A stretch of 64,000 bases of DNA from an uncultured Eubacteriales bacterium (GCA_900315305.1 OMYS01000007.1:1-64000), one strand, 5' to 3'. Positions 34,142 through 42,591 are shown, counted from the first letter of the stretch. The notes: generated by a model not told the origin, from the letters alone. Program-made: numbers and translations.

Positions 34142-36010
34142 ATGAATGGTTCAGAGATAAGGAACAGATGCGGAGGGTGGATCCGATGGGTTCTGATCGG
34201 CGTGTTTGGCGTCTGCGCGGGACTTCTGATTATCGGGGCACTCTCATTTTATCGCAGCGGACAGTACGTCGGTGAGGCGGAGCCCGTCCGAAGGATCAGC
34301 ACGGCGTCTCTGACAAGGGACGGTGTCACGAAGGAGATCAGCCTCCCGGCAAGGATCGGGGACCTTGAGCCTGGAGAAAAGATCACGCTGACTCTTCATT
34401 TTACAAATGAACTGACCGACTGCTATGCCGAGGTCAGGACTGTGTTTGCGCCTCTGACTGCGGAGGTGAACGGGAAGACTGTTTTTGCGTTTGGCGATCC
34501 AAAGGAGCGGCCGTCGTTCATGAAGGACCCGGGAACAACGATTCATCTGATTCCGATCGACGCGGCCGGAGATATCACGGTAACGCTCACCTATACGGCG
34601 CCGAATACGAGGGATTCCATCTCGGTTCCGGTTCTCTATGTGTCCAACCAGTCGGGAATCTTCCGGCGGTATCTGTTTTCGGAGGGGGACGTGATGGCGG
34701 AGAGCTTCGTCATGCTCGTCGCCGGAGTGCTGCTCATTTTCGTCTCGCTGATCGTGGTCCAGATGGACAGAAAGGGCGTCCTTCTTCTGTGGCTGGGAAG
34801 CTTCATGGCCCTGACGGGCCTCTGGGGCTGCAGCAACTGCGACATGATCCTGTTTCTGATCAATGCGCCGAACCTCTTTTATATACTCAGCTACCTGAGC
34901 TTCTTCAGTCTGCTGCTTCCGCTGGAGCTCTTTCTCGAGGAAAGCATTTCATTTCACTGGAGGCTGCCGCTTGACATTCTGAAGACTGTCCTTGTGGGGC
35001 TTCTTCTTACGGCTGTTGTGCTGCAGCTGACGGGAACGGTTATGTTCACGCAGACCACGCATGTTTACCAGATTCTTCTCCCGATATCGATCTTTGCGTT
35101 TACAGCCGCCGTGATCTATGAGGCCGTCTTTCGCAGGAACAAACCGGCGATCCTGTGGACATTTCCGATGCTGCTGCTCTCGGGGGCCTGCGCGCAGGAG
35201 CTCCATCACTATACCTCATCCAGCGTATACTCAAGCTCGCGGTATTTTATTCTTGGAGCTGCCCTGTTCTGCGGCTTTATGTGCTTTGTCGGTGCTCTTC
35301 AGATCAGGCAGAGCATTCAGGTCTCGAGGCGGGAGAAGGAGCAGGAATTTGAGCTCTCGATGATGAACCTGGAGATCGGAGACCAGAAGAAATATCAGGA
35401 CACACTTTTAAAGCACGAGAAGGAGCTGCGCAGGCAGCGGCACGACTGCCGGCATCAGCTGACGGTTCTGCAGGAATACGCGAGAAATGGAAAGCTGGAT
35501 GAGTTAAATGACTACATCCTTCGGATGCAGAACGCGATCCCGACGATCAGGGACGTGAGATACACGGAGAATTCGGCCGTGAATGCGGTCGTCTCCTATT
35601 ACGCGCAGGAGGCGGAGCGGGCCGGCGCCGCCCTGAAGATCCACATCGACCTTCCGGGAAAGCTGTCGCATGACATGGAGCAGAACCTGTGCATTGTGTT
35701 TGGCAATCTTCTCGAAAATGCGGCGGAGGCGATCGGCAGGATGAGCGATGAGACTGACACGAAACGCTATGTCCATCTCGCAGCCGTCATGCATCTGGGA
35801 AAGCTTGTGATCCATATGGAGAACAGCATGGAGGGACGCCCGAGAAAATGGGGGCGCTTCTTTATATCGAGCAAGCGCGATGAGGTCGGCATTGGCCTTA
35901 GCAGCGTCGCGAATATCGCATCGCTTCACGGCGGGAGGGCCATGTTCTGCGCCGAGAAGGGCCGGTTCCTGTCGGATGTGTATTTCCGGCTGGAGGAAGC
36001 GAAGGGATAA
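34142..36010 (+). CDS. GHKL-type sensor histidine kinase
   Basis: A 622-residue membrane kinase. A first membrane helix (WVLIGVFGVCAGLLIIGAL) is followed by an extracytoplasmic domain of about 170 residues, a cluster of about seven helices, and a cytoplasmic coiled coil. The phosphoacceptor box is RRQRHDCRHQLTVLQEY. The ATPase has NLLENAAEA and VGIGLSSVANIASLHGG. The start is uncertain: ATG 34142 or TTG 34130, since GGGAGGA lies too close to one and somewhat far from the other. The layout resembles 7TM-sensing kinases. Its partner is presumably the LytTR regulator upstream. Confidence 0.88.
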   Translation: MNGSEIRNRCGGWIRWVLIGVFGVCAGLLIIGALSFYRSGQYVGEAEPVRRISTASLTRDGVTKEISLPARIGDLEPGEKITLTLHFTNELTDCYAEVRTVFAPLTAEVNGKTVFAFGDPKERPSFMKDPGTTIHLIPIDAAGDITVTLTYTAPNTRDSISVPVLYVSNQSGIFRRYLFSEGDVMAESFVMLVAGVLLIFVSLIVVQMDRKGVLLLWLGSFMALTGLWGCSNCDMILFLINAPNLFYILSYLSFFSLLLPLELFLEESISFHWRLPLDILKTVLVGLLLTAVVLQLTGTVMFTQTTHVYQILLPISIFAFTAAVIYEAVFRRNKPAILWTFPMLLLSGACAQELHHYTSSSVYSSSRYFILGAALFCGFMCFVGALQIRQSIQVSRREKEQEFELSMMNLEIGDQKKYQDTLLKHEKELRRQRHDCRHQLTVLQEYARNGKLDELNDYILRMQNAIPTIRDVRYTENSAVNAVVSYYAQEAERAGAALKIHIDLPGKLSHDMEQNLCIVFGNLLENAAEAIGRMSDETDTKRYVHLAAVMHLGKLVIHMENSMEGRPRKWGRFFISSKRDEVGIGLSSVANIASLHGGRAMFCAEKGRFLSDVYFRLEEAKG

Positions 36011-36103
36011 GATAGGTGGACTCATGAAATGTAAGAAAAACCTCTGTGCAGGTGGAGAGAAGCCGCCTGCATGGCTGTGATAAAAAGAAGAAAGGCGAAA
36101 CCT

Positions 36104-37117
36104 ATGATCTGGCACAAATATACGATTCACACGACAGAGGAAGCAGAGGATGCCGTGAGCTATATGCTCTATGAGCTCGGAATTACAAGCATCGAGATCA
36201 ATGACAGAAAGCCGGTCGATCCGGAATCAAACGGAGGTCTCTTTGGAGATGTCGTCCCGGAAATGCCCGAGGACGATCATCTGGCGGAAATTTCATTTTA
36301 TACATATGACAGGGAGGACGGAGAGGATATTCTCGTTCAGAACGGCGTCGGCATGGCTGCGCCGGACGACAGAGAGGACAGCCCGGAGCTGATCGCTGCC
36401 GTGAAAAACGGGCTCGAGGAGATGCGCAGCTATATGGACATTGGAGCAGGAACGGTCACGGAACGTGATACGGCGGACGAAGACTGGGCCAATAACTGGA
36501 AGAAGCATTTTCACAGCTTTGAGGTCGGAGATGTGCTGATCGAGCCGACATGGGAGTCTGACCCGGAGAAGGAAGAAAAGGCGGCGGTCACGCTGCGCAT
36601 TGATCCGGGCGAGGCATTTGGAACGGGCGCGCATGAGACAACGAAGCTTGCCATTCAGGGAATCCGCAAATACATTCATGCGGGAGACACGGTGATGGAT
36701 ATCGGAACGGGCAGCGGCATCCTCGGCATTCTCGCGCTGAAGAGCGGCGCGGCGCGCGTATTCGGGACAGATATCGACGACAATACGCTCCCTGCCATCA
36801 CGGAAAATCTGAAGCAGAACGGAATTGACGGGACGCGCTTTCAGAGAGTGCTCGGCGATATCGCAGCTGACAGCCATGTGCAGGAGCTGGCCGGAGATGA
36901 GACCTATGATCTGATCACCGCGAACATCATCGCGGAGATCCTCGAGGGAATCACACCGGTTATTCCCCGCTTCCTGAAGAAGGGCGGCGTCTATATCACG
37001 TCGGGAATCCTCACGGAGCGGGAGCAGATGGTCACAGATGCCGGTGAGAGGGCGGGACTTCATGTGCTTGAGATTAACCGGATGGGCGACTGGTCGAGTG
37101 TCATTTTCAGAAGATAA
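36104..37117 (+). CDS. prmA: Ribosomal protein L11 methyltransferase
   Basis: SAM-dependent enzyme that trimethylates L11. The N-terminal substrate-binding domain starts MIWHKYTIHTTEEAEDAVSY. The Rossmann core has DIGTGSGILGILALKSGA and the GTDIDDN loop; LITANIIAEI is the post-motif strand. ATG 36104 gives 337 residues; an ATG at 36071 would add 11 unlikely ones. prmA usually follows dnaJ in Firmicutes. Here about 5 kb of signalling genes and repeats lie between them. Confidence 0.94.
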   Translation: MIWHKYTIHTTEEAEDAVSYMLYELGITSIEINDRKPVDPESNGGLFGDVVPEMPEDDHLAEISFYTYDREDGEDILVQNGVGMAAPDDREDSPELIAAVKNGLEEMRSYMDIGAGTVTERDTADEDWANNWKKHFHSFEVGDVLIEPTWESDPEKEEKAAVTLRIDPGEAFGTGAHETTKLAIQGIRKYIHAGDTVMDIGTGSGILGILALKSGAARVFGTDIDDNTLPAITENLKQNGIDGTRFQRVLGDIAADSHVQELAGDETYDLITANIIAEILEGITPVIPRFLKKGGVYITSGILTEREQMVTDAGERAGLHVLEINRMGDWSSVIFRR

Positions 37118-37166
37118 ATGTAATGATTCAGCGCCCTGCAAAGAATGATGAAATCCTGGGATGATA
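37118..37166. repeat. Intergenic repeat, family A (partial)
   Basis: TGTAATGATTCAGCGCCCTG, then GAATGATGAAATCCTGGGA. It is a degenerate copy of the form at 19922 and 31276, placed between the convergent prmA and truA genes. Confidence 0.5.
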
Positions 37167-37178
37167 AATCGTGCGAAC

Positions 37179-37919
37179 TTAGTTGTACCTGACCTCCATG
37201 AGGGTCAGTCCGCACGCGGGGGCCGTCGGACCGGCGAGCTTGCGGCTGTGCGATTCGAGAAGCGCGTTCATCGATTCGGGATCGCGCTTCCCCTCGCCGA
37301 CCTCGATCAGAGTGCCGACGAGAATCCGGACCATGTACTGGAGGAAGCCGTCGCCGACAAACCCGATGTCAATCTCGTCCTTTGTCTCTGTGATGCGGAT
37401 GGTCCTGAGCGTCCGGACCGTCGACTTGTTCATGTGCGGATTTCCGCAGAACGAGCGGAAGTTGTGCGTTCCGATCAGCTGGATCGTCGCGACCTTCATC
37501 GCGCTGACATCGAGCGTTCCCTTATATTCATAGACGTACTTCCGGTCAAAGACATGCGCTGCCTTGTCCGTGCTGATGCGATATAAATAATATTTTTCTG
37601 ATGCGTTGTAGCGGCTGTGAAATCTCGGCGCCGCCTCGGCGACGGAGAGGACGCCGATGTCCTCCGGAAGATAGCTGTTGATATAGTGCCGGATCTCATC
37701 CGTGCTCATATCCGTCGTGCAGCGGAACTGCGCGACCTGTCCCTTCGCGTGGACGCCCGCGTCTGTGCGGCCTGCGCCGTGCACGTCGACCGTCTCGCCT
37801 GTCATGCGGCTGAGAATTGTCTCCAGCTTGTACTGAATTGTATTGTTGGTGTCGCCCTGCTTCTGCCAGCCGTTGTAGCGCGTGCCGTCATACTGGACGA
37901 TCATTCTGTAATTCTTCAT
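37179..37919 (-). CDS. truA: tRNA pseudouridine synthase TruA, copy 2
   Basis: A second TruA of 246 residues. The catalytic Asp53 is in GAGRTDAGVHA. It is clearly diverged from copy 1 (for example RMIVQYDGTRYNGWQKQGD against KLTVAYDGTNYNGFQCQTN). Both have the C-terminal MVRI-GTL region. The ATG at 37919 is preceded by AGGGGAG at 11 bases. It sits alone, convergent with prmA and divergent from iscS. Either copy may act on positions 38-40; the other could have a narrower role. Confidence 0.93.
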   Translation of the reverse strand: MKNYRMIVQYDGTRYNGWQKQGDTNNTIQYKLETILSRMTGETVDVHGAGRTDAGVHAKGQVAQFRCTTDMSTDEIRHYINSYLPEDIGVLSVAEAAPRFHSRYNASEKYYLYRISTDKAAHVFDRKYVYEYKGTLDVSAMKVATIQLIGTHNFRSFCGNPHMNKSTVRTLRTIRITETKDEIDIGFVGDGFLQYMVRILVGTLIEVGEGKRDPESMNALLESHSRKLAGPTAPACGLTLMEVRYN

Positions 37920-37965
37920 TTGTAAAAACTCCCCTTTGAGATGGCTTGTATGCCATGGATATATC

Positions 37966-37995
37966 TTGTATCATAACATAAAAATGTGTTATAAT
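37966..37995 (+). promoter_or_regulatory. iscS promoter placed for a nearly leaderless mRNA
   Basis: TTGTAT (37966-37971), 18 bases, then TATAAT (37990-37995). The iscS ATG is at 38006, only 10 bases after the -10 box, so transcription would begin within a few bases of the start codon. No purine-rich ribosome binding site lies before the ATG (ATCACGAGTACT). Confidence 0.6.
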
Positions 37996-38005
37996 CACGA
38001 GTACT

Positions 38006-39163
38006 ATGGGCGAAATTTATTTTGATAATTCATCTACAACCAGACCATCGCAGGCGGTGGTCGATATCGTCGTAAAGACGATGACGGACGACTATGGCAA
38101 TCCGTCCTCCCTGCACAAGAAGGGCGTCGATGCGGAGAAGTATCTCCGTGAGTCCCGCGAGACGATTGCCGGTGTCATGAAGGTATCCGCAAATGAAATT
38201 TACTTCACATCGGGCGGAACGGAATCTAATAACTGGGCACTGATCGGCACGGCTCTCGCAAACCGCAGAAAGGGACACACGATCCTCACGACGGCTATGG
38301 AGCATCCGGCCGTGGCGGAGCCTCTCAGATTTCTTGAGAGCCAGGGCTTTGTGATCAAGAAGATTCCGGTCGACAGGAACGGCGTGCTCGATCTCGAGGC
38401 ACTCTCGTCTATGCTGGACGACGACGTGATCCTCGTCTCCACGATGTATGTGAACAACGAGATCGGCGCAGTTGTGCCGGTCGCCGAGGCCGCAAAGCTG
38501 ATCCGGGAGAAGGCAAAGAACGCGCTCTATCATGTCGACGCGATTCAGGCCTTCGGCAAATACAGAATCTATCCGCGCCAGCTTGGTGTGGACATGCTCT
38601 CGGTCAGCGGTCACAAGCTGCACGGACCGAAGGGAACAGGATTTCTCTATATCAGAAACGGCGCGCATGTAAGTCCCCTCATTTACGGGGGCGGCCAGCA
38701 GAATGGCATGCGCTCCGGCACGGAGAATGTTCCGGGAATTGCGGGACTCGGCGTCGCAGTCAGAGAGGCTTATACAGATTTTGACGCGAAGATCGATCAT
38801 CTCTATGACCTGAAGGAGCGCCTCGAGGAGGGACTTGACGGCATCGAGGGCACGGTGATCCACGGGCTTCGCGGACGGGAGGGTGCTCCGCAGATCGTCA
38901 ACGTGTCCATCCTCGGCGTCAGCTCAGAGGTTCTGCTTCACACGCTCGAGGACCATCAGATCTATGTGTCGGCCGGATCCGCATGCTCCACACACAAGAG
39001 ACTTGCAAGTCCGACGATGACGGCGATCGGTGCGCCGCGCGAGGAATCCTCATCATCTGTCCGCTTCAGCTTCTGCGAGAAGAACACGGCAGAGGAGGTC
39101 GATGAGGCGCTGAAGGTCCTCAGAGAGACAGTACCGATGCTGCGCCGCTACAGAGCAAAATAA
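38006..39163 (+). CDS. iscS: Cysteine desulfurase
   Basis: PLP enzyme that takes sulfur from cysteine for tRNA thiolation and Fe-S clusters, 385 residues. The Schiff-base Lys204 is in SVSGHKLHGPKG. The persulfide Cys327 is in SAGSACSTHKR. The N-terminus EIYFDNSSTTRPS starts at the usual place, which supports ATG 38006 although it lacks a ribosome binding site. thiI follows after 24 bases, so this copy probably supplies sulfur for 4-thiouridine and thiamine. The final helix has the expected length. Confidence 0.95.
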   Translation: MGEIYFDNSSTTRPSQAVVDIVVKTMTDDYGNPSSLHKKGVDAEKYLRESRETIAGVMKVSANEIYFTSGGTESNNWALIGTALANRRKGHTILTTAMEHPAVAEPLRFLESQGFVIKKIPVDRNGVLDLEALSSMLDDDVILVSTMYVNNEIGAVVPVAEAAKLIREKAKNALYHVDAIQAFGKYRIYPRQLGVDMLSVSGHKLHGPKGTGFLYIRNGAHVSPLIYGGGQQNGMRSGTENVPGIAGLGVAVREAYTDFDAKIDHLYDLKERLEEGLDGIEGTVIHGLRGREGAPQIVNVSILGVSSEVLLHTLEDHQIYVSAGSACSTHKRLASPTMTAIGAPREESSSSVRFSFCEKNTAEEVDEALKVLRETVPMLRRYRAK

Positions 39164-39187
39164 CGGACTGAAACGGGAGAGAAATAA

Positions 39188-40369
39188 ATGACAAATATGT
39201 TTTTGATCAAGTACGGCGAGATCGGCATCAAGGGCCGCAACCGGGGTGTGTTTGAGGACGCTCTGGTAAAGCAGATCCGGATCGCGCTGGACGCGGTGGA
39301 CGGCGAATTCTTCACGCGCAAGGAACGGGGAAGAATCTACGTGAACTGCTCCGGAGACTGGAATTACGACGAGACGGTGAACGCGCTTACGCATGTATTC
39401 GGTATTGTCGGAATTGCACCGGTTGTGGAGTGCGACTGTGACACATACGAGACACTCGAGAAGAATGTTCTCGAGTATATGAAAAATGAGCACGGCAATG
39501 AGACGGCGACGTTCAAGGTCAAGGTCCGCCGCGTCAACAAGGACTTCCCGAGACCGTCGATGGATACGGACGCGGACCTTGGCGAGGCTATTCTGAACAA
39601 TTTTCCGAACCTCACGGTCGATGTCCATAATCCGGACATCCTGCTCGATGTAGAGATCCGGGACAAGGCCTATATCTACTCAAAGATCATTCCGGGACCG
39701 GGAGGAATGCCGGTCGGGTCAAACGGCTCGGCAGAGCTCTGCCTCTCCGGCGGCATCGACAGCCCGGTCGCGGGCTGGATGATCGCGAAGCGCGGAGTCA
39801 CGATCGACGCGGTTTATTTTCATGCGCCGCCGTATACCTCCGAGCGGGCGAAGCAGAAGGTTGTCGACCTCGCGCGGATTGTCGCGAAGTATTCGGGCCC
39901 GATCCGCCTTCATATCGTGAATTTCACGGATATTCAGCTCTACATTTATGATCAGTGCCCGCATGAGGAGCTGACGATCATCATGCGCCGCTACATGATG
40001 CGGATCGCGGAGCATTTTGCAAAGGAAGACAAATGCCTCGGCATTATCACGGGTGAGAGCATCGGACAGGTCGCAAGCCAGACCATGCAGTCGCTCATGT
40101 GCACGAATGCGGTCTGCACGATGCCGGTCTATCGACCGCTGATCGGCTTCGATAAGAGCGAGATCGTCGATATTTCCAAGAAAATCGGCGCCTATGAGAC
40201 CTCGATTCTGCCATTCGAGGATTGCTGCACGATTTTCGTCGCGAAGCATCCGGTCACGAAGCCGGAGCTGCAGTTCATCGAGCGCTCGGAGCATCATCTC
40301 GTGGAGAAGATCGACGAGCTGATGAAGACGGCGATCGATACGACAGAGACTATGGTCGTAAGACCCTGA
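39188..40369 (+). CDS. thiI: tRNA 4-thiouridine synthase ThiI
   Basis: ATP-dependent sulfurtransferase that makes 4-thiouridine at tRNA position 8. The order is an N-terminal ferredoxin-like domain, a THUMP domain (about 60-165) and a PP-loop domain with CLSGGIDSPVAGWM. It is 393 residues, without the C-terminal rhodanese domain of the E. coli enzyme; Firmicute forms lack it too. A cysteine pair in EDCCTIFVAKHP is near the end. The start follows GGGAGAGAAATA. It is in an operon with iscS. Confidence 0.95.
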   Translation: MTNMFLIKYGEIGIKGRNRGVFEDALVKQIRIALDAVDGEFFTRKERGRIYVNCSGDWNYDETVNALTHVFGIVGIAPVVECDCDTYETLEKNVLEYMKNEHGNETATFKVKVRRVNKDFPRPSMDTDADLGEAILNNFPNLTVDVHNPDILLDVEIRDKAYIYSKIIPGPGGMPVGSNGSAELCLSGGIDSPVAGWMIAKRGVTIDAVYFHAPPYTSERAKQKVVDLARIVAKYSGPIRLHIVNFTDIQLYIYDQCPHEELTIIMRRYMMRIAEHFAKEDKCLGIITGESIGQVASQTMQSLMCTNAVCTMPVYRPLIGFDKSEIVDISKKIGAYETSILPFEDCCTIFVAKHPVTKPELQFIERSEHHLVEKIDELMKTAIDTTETMVVRP

Positions 40370-40381
40370 GGGATTTTGTTA

Positions 40382-40541
40382 AGTGTATAAGTCCCGACGC
40401 ATCGCTTCACGCCTTCGGCGTTCTCGCGCTGCCAACAGGTATTCGCATTCATTGCTCATACCTGTTGTCGTCGCTAATGGGATTACGGACCGGCAAGCGA
40501 GCTTGCCGTCCTTATCCCATTGCGACCGGGACTTATACACT
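40382..40541. repeat. 160-bp multibranched palindrome
   Basis: A perfect 15-bp outer stem, AGTGTATAAGTCCCG / CGGGACTTATACACT, encloses three inner hairpins. These are CGCC-TTC-GGCG; CAACAGGTAT / ATACCTGTTG with a 15-base loop; and AATGGGAT / ATCCCATT enclosing CGGCAAGC / GCTTGCCG. It is not a simple terminator. It begins 12 bases after thiI and ends at the terminator of the HPr-like gene. No coding content. Confidence 0.85.
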
Positions 40542-40574
40542 AAAAAAGAGGGCTTCCGGTTTACGGAAGCCCTC
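40542..40574 (-). terminator. Terminator of the HPr-like gene
   Basis: GAGGGCTTCCG / CGGAAGCCCTC with a 5-base loop. On the minus strand it is followed by TTTTTT. Confidence 0.85.
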
Positions 40575-40591
40575 TTGAATAACCGCGCGTT

Positions 40592-40828
40592 TTACTCGAC
40601 GATGTACGGCTTCAGAACAGCGAGAACCTCATCCAGCTTGTCGCCGTCTGCATGAATATTCAGGTCGATCGGTCTGGACAGGTCCAGGCTGAAGATACCC
40701 ATGATGGATTTTGCATCGATGACGTATCTGCCGGAAACGAGATCGAAGTCGAAGTCAAAGCGGTTAATGTCGTTGACGAAAGTCTTGACTTTGTCAATTG
40801 AGTTCAGAGAAACTTTTACGGTTTTCAT
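40592..40828 (-). CDS. HPr-like protein lacking the phosphorylatable histidine
   Basis: A 78-residue HPr-fold protein. The regulatory-serine region is conserved (AKSIMGIFSLDL, Ser41). At the place of the active-site motif GIHARPA it has NSIDKVK, so the His15 that accepts phosphate from enzyme I is missing. It therefore cannot act as a PTS phosphocarrier. It could act like Crh, as a regulatory protein phosphorylated on serine. No HPr kinase or CcpA gene is in the window. A typical AGGAGG precedes the ATG. It stands alone. Confidence 0.85.
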   Translation of the reverse strand: MKTVKVSLNSIDKVKTFVNDINRFDFDFDLVSGRYVIDAKSIMGIFSLDLSRPIDLNIHADGDKLDEVLAVLKPYIVE

Positions 40829-40864
40829 GAATACTTTCCTCCTGATCCTTTCAATTGAGGCAAC

Positions 40865-40906
40865 TATTCAGCACCCCGGACTCGGAACACTGAGGGGGTG
40901 CTGAAT
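40865..40906. repeat. Palindromic repeat, family A (compact form)
   Basis: TATTCAGCACCCC / GGGGTGCTGAAT, a 12-bp stem, around a loop with GGACTCGGAACACTGA. It is the cleanest short copy and lies between the divergent HPr-like and mtaB genes. Confidence 0.8.
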
Positions 40907-41003
40907 CATTACCAATTTCGGAGCAATTCGATTGCTATAAGGTAATCTTAGCTTGAAAGATGGGCATCGTCAAGAAAAAACCAGAGCAATACAGGGAGAC
41001 AAT

Positions 41004-42374
41004 ATGGGACGAAAAGCAGCTTTTCACAACCTCGGCTGCAAGGTAAATGAATATGAGACGGAGGCGATGATCCAGGAGCTGGAGCGCGCCGGATACGAGA
41101 CAGTTCCGTTTGCGCCGGGCGCGGACGTCTATGTCATCAACACCTGTACCGTGACAAATATCGCCGACCGCAAGTCGAGACAGATGCTTCACCGCGCGAA
41201 GGAAATGAACCCCTCCGCGGCCGTCGTCGCCGTCGGATGCTATGTGGAGGATGCACGCGGCAGGCTGCAGGCTGACCCCGCCGTTGACATTATTGTCGGC
41301 AATAACGACAAGTCGAATCTGGCGGCGATTCTCGATGCCTGGTACGCGGAGCGCTCCGGGGACTCCTCTGAAGAGGAGACGGTTCCGTACACGGACAACA
41401 TCAACAATGTCCGGAGCTACGAGGAGCTTGAGATCGACCGCACCGTGGGAAGAACCCGCGCGTATATCAAGATTCAGGACGGCTGCAATCAGTTCTGCTC
41501 CTACTGCATGATCCCGTATGTGCGCGGCCGCGTCCGAAGCCGGAAGGCGGAGGATGTCCTGGCTGAGGCGGAGCGGCTGAGCCGCGCCGGCTATCGGGAA
41601 ATCGTCATCACGGGAATCCACATCAGCTCCTACGGACTTGATTTCGACGCGCCGGACGAAAACCGGCAGACGCCGGATGCCTCCGAGGCCCAGACAAATG
41701 AGCGGCTTCTCGATCTGATCCGCAGAATCTGCGCGCTTGACGGCGTGCGGCGCGTGCGGCTCGGCTCGCTTGAGCCCGGCGTCATGACAGAGGAATTCGT
41801 GCAGGGGATCGCAGCTCTTCCGGAGATCTGCCCGCAGTTCCATTTGTCACTGCAGAGTGGCTGCGACGCGACGCTTGCGCGCATGAAGCGGAAATACAAT
41901 ACGGCGGAGTTCAGAGACCGCGTTGGCCTGCTCCGCCGCTGGTTCCATGAGCCCGCGATCACGACGGATATCATCACGGGATTTCCGGGTGAGACGGATG
42001 AAGAATTCGCGGAAACCGTGGAGTTTGTGAAGGAGCTTCATTTTGCGAAGACGCATGTCTTCAAATATTCGCGCCGCGACGGGACAAAGGCTGCGGCAAT
42101 GCCGGAGCAGCTCACAGACGCCGTGAAGCACAGGAGAAGCCTTGTCCTCATCGATCTCGACAGGAAGAACCGCCGCGCGTACGCGGAGCAGTTCCGCGGC
42201 AGGATCGTGGAGGTACTGTTTGAGGAGAGAAAGGAAGATGCGGATGGCTTCTATATGACAGGTCACACGCGGGAGTCGCTCGAAGTGCATTTTCGGACAG
42301 AAGAGGATGTCGGGGGAGACATCCGCGGGATGACCGTGAGGGACGTCCTGCCGGACGGGACCCTGCTGGTTTAA
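41004..42374 (+). CDS. mtaB: tRNA N6-threonylcarbamoyladenosine(37) methylthiotransferase MtaB
   Basis: Radical SAM enzyme that adds a methylthio group to t6A37. The N-terminal UPF0004 domain contains the cluster cysteines (NLGCKVNEYET, NTCTVTN, VGCYVE). The radical SAM motif is GCNQFCSYCMIPYVRGR, with a C-terminal TRAM domain. The CKVN signature and 456-residue length favour MtaB over MiaB or RimO. ATG 41004 has AGGGAG upstream; the open frame continues 17 codons further upstream. In many Firmicutes it lies close to dnaJ-prmA, as it roughly does here. Confidence 0.93.
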   Translation: MGRKAAFHNLGCKVNEYETEAMIQELERAGYETVPFAPGADVYVINTCTVTNIADRKSRQMLHRAKEMNPSAAVVAVGCYVEDARGRLQADPAVDIIVGNNDKSNLAAILDAWYAERSGDSSEEETVPYTDNINNVRSYEELEIDRTVGRTRAYIKIQDGCNQFCSYCMIPYVRGRVRSRKAEDVLAEAERLSRAGYREIVITGIHISSYGLDFDAPDENRQTPDASEAQTNERLLDLIRRICALDGVRRVRLGSLEPGVMTEEFVQGIAALPEICPQFHLSLQSGCDATLARMKRKYNTAEFRDRVGLLRRWFHEPAITTDIITGFPGETDEEFAETVEFVKELHFAKTHVFKYSRRDGTKAAAMPEQLTDAVKHRRSLVLIDLDRKNRRAYAEQFRGRIVEVLFEERKEDADGFYMTGHTRESLEVHFRTEEDVGGDIRGMTVRDVLPDGTLLV

Positions 42375-42392
42375 GCGCGAGCTGCGGTTCAC

Positions 42393-42591
42393 GGTTACTA
42401 TTCACACCGAATCGGAACTTTGGAGGCCATAAGCGATATCAGATACGTTAGAGGGCGTTAAGTGGAGGAGCCCGAAAATCACCCTGAGCTGCGGTACGCA
42501 GCGAAGGGAAGTTGAGGGGGACGGAACGTGCCCGATAACGTACTGATATCCGCGGTGGCATCCAACTGTATATTCGGTGTGAACAGTAACC
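42393..42591. repeat. MITE-like element with terminal inverted repeats, family B (199 bp)
   Basis: Ends are GGTTACTATTCACACCGAAT and ATTCGGTGTGAACAGTAACC, a 20-bp inverted repeat with one mismatch. The core at about 42497-42554 matches, in reverse complement, the core of the 117-bp element at 25671-25787. An additional half-end, GTTCACACGCC, follows directly. The rest of the gap before ireB (42603-42681) shows no gene. Confidence 0.8.

Noticed and set aside
42500..42560. Possible small coding gene within the 199-bp element
   Set aside because: No start with a ribosome binding site and no frame shared with the 117-bp copy, so conservation is not at protein level.
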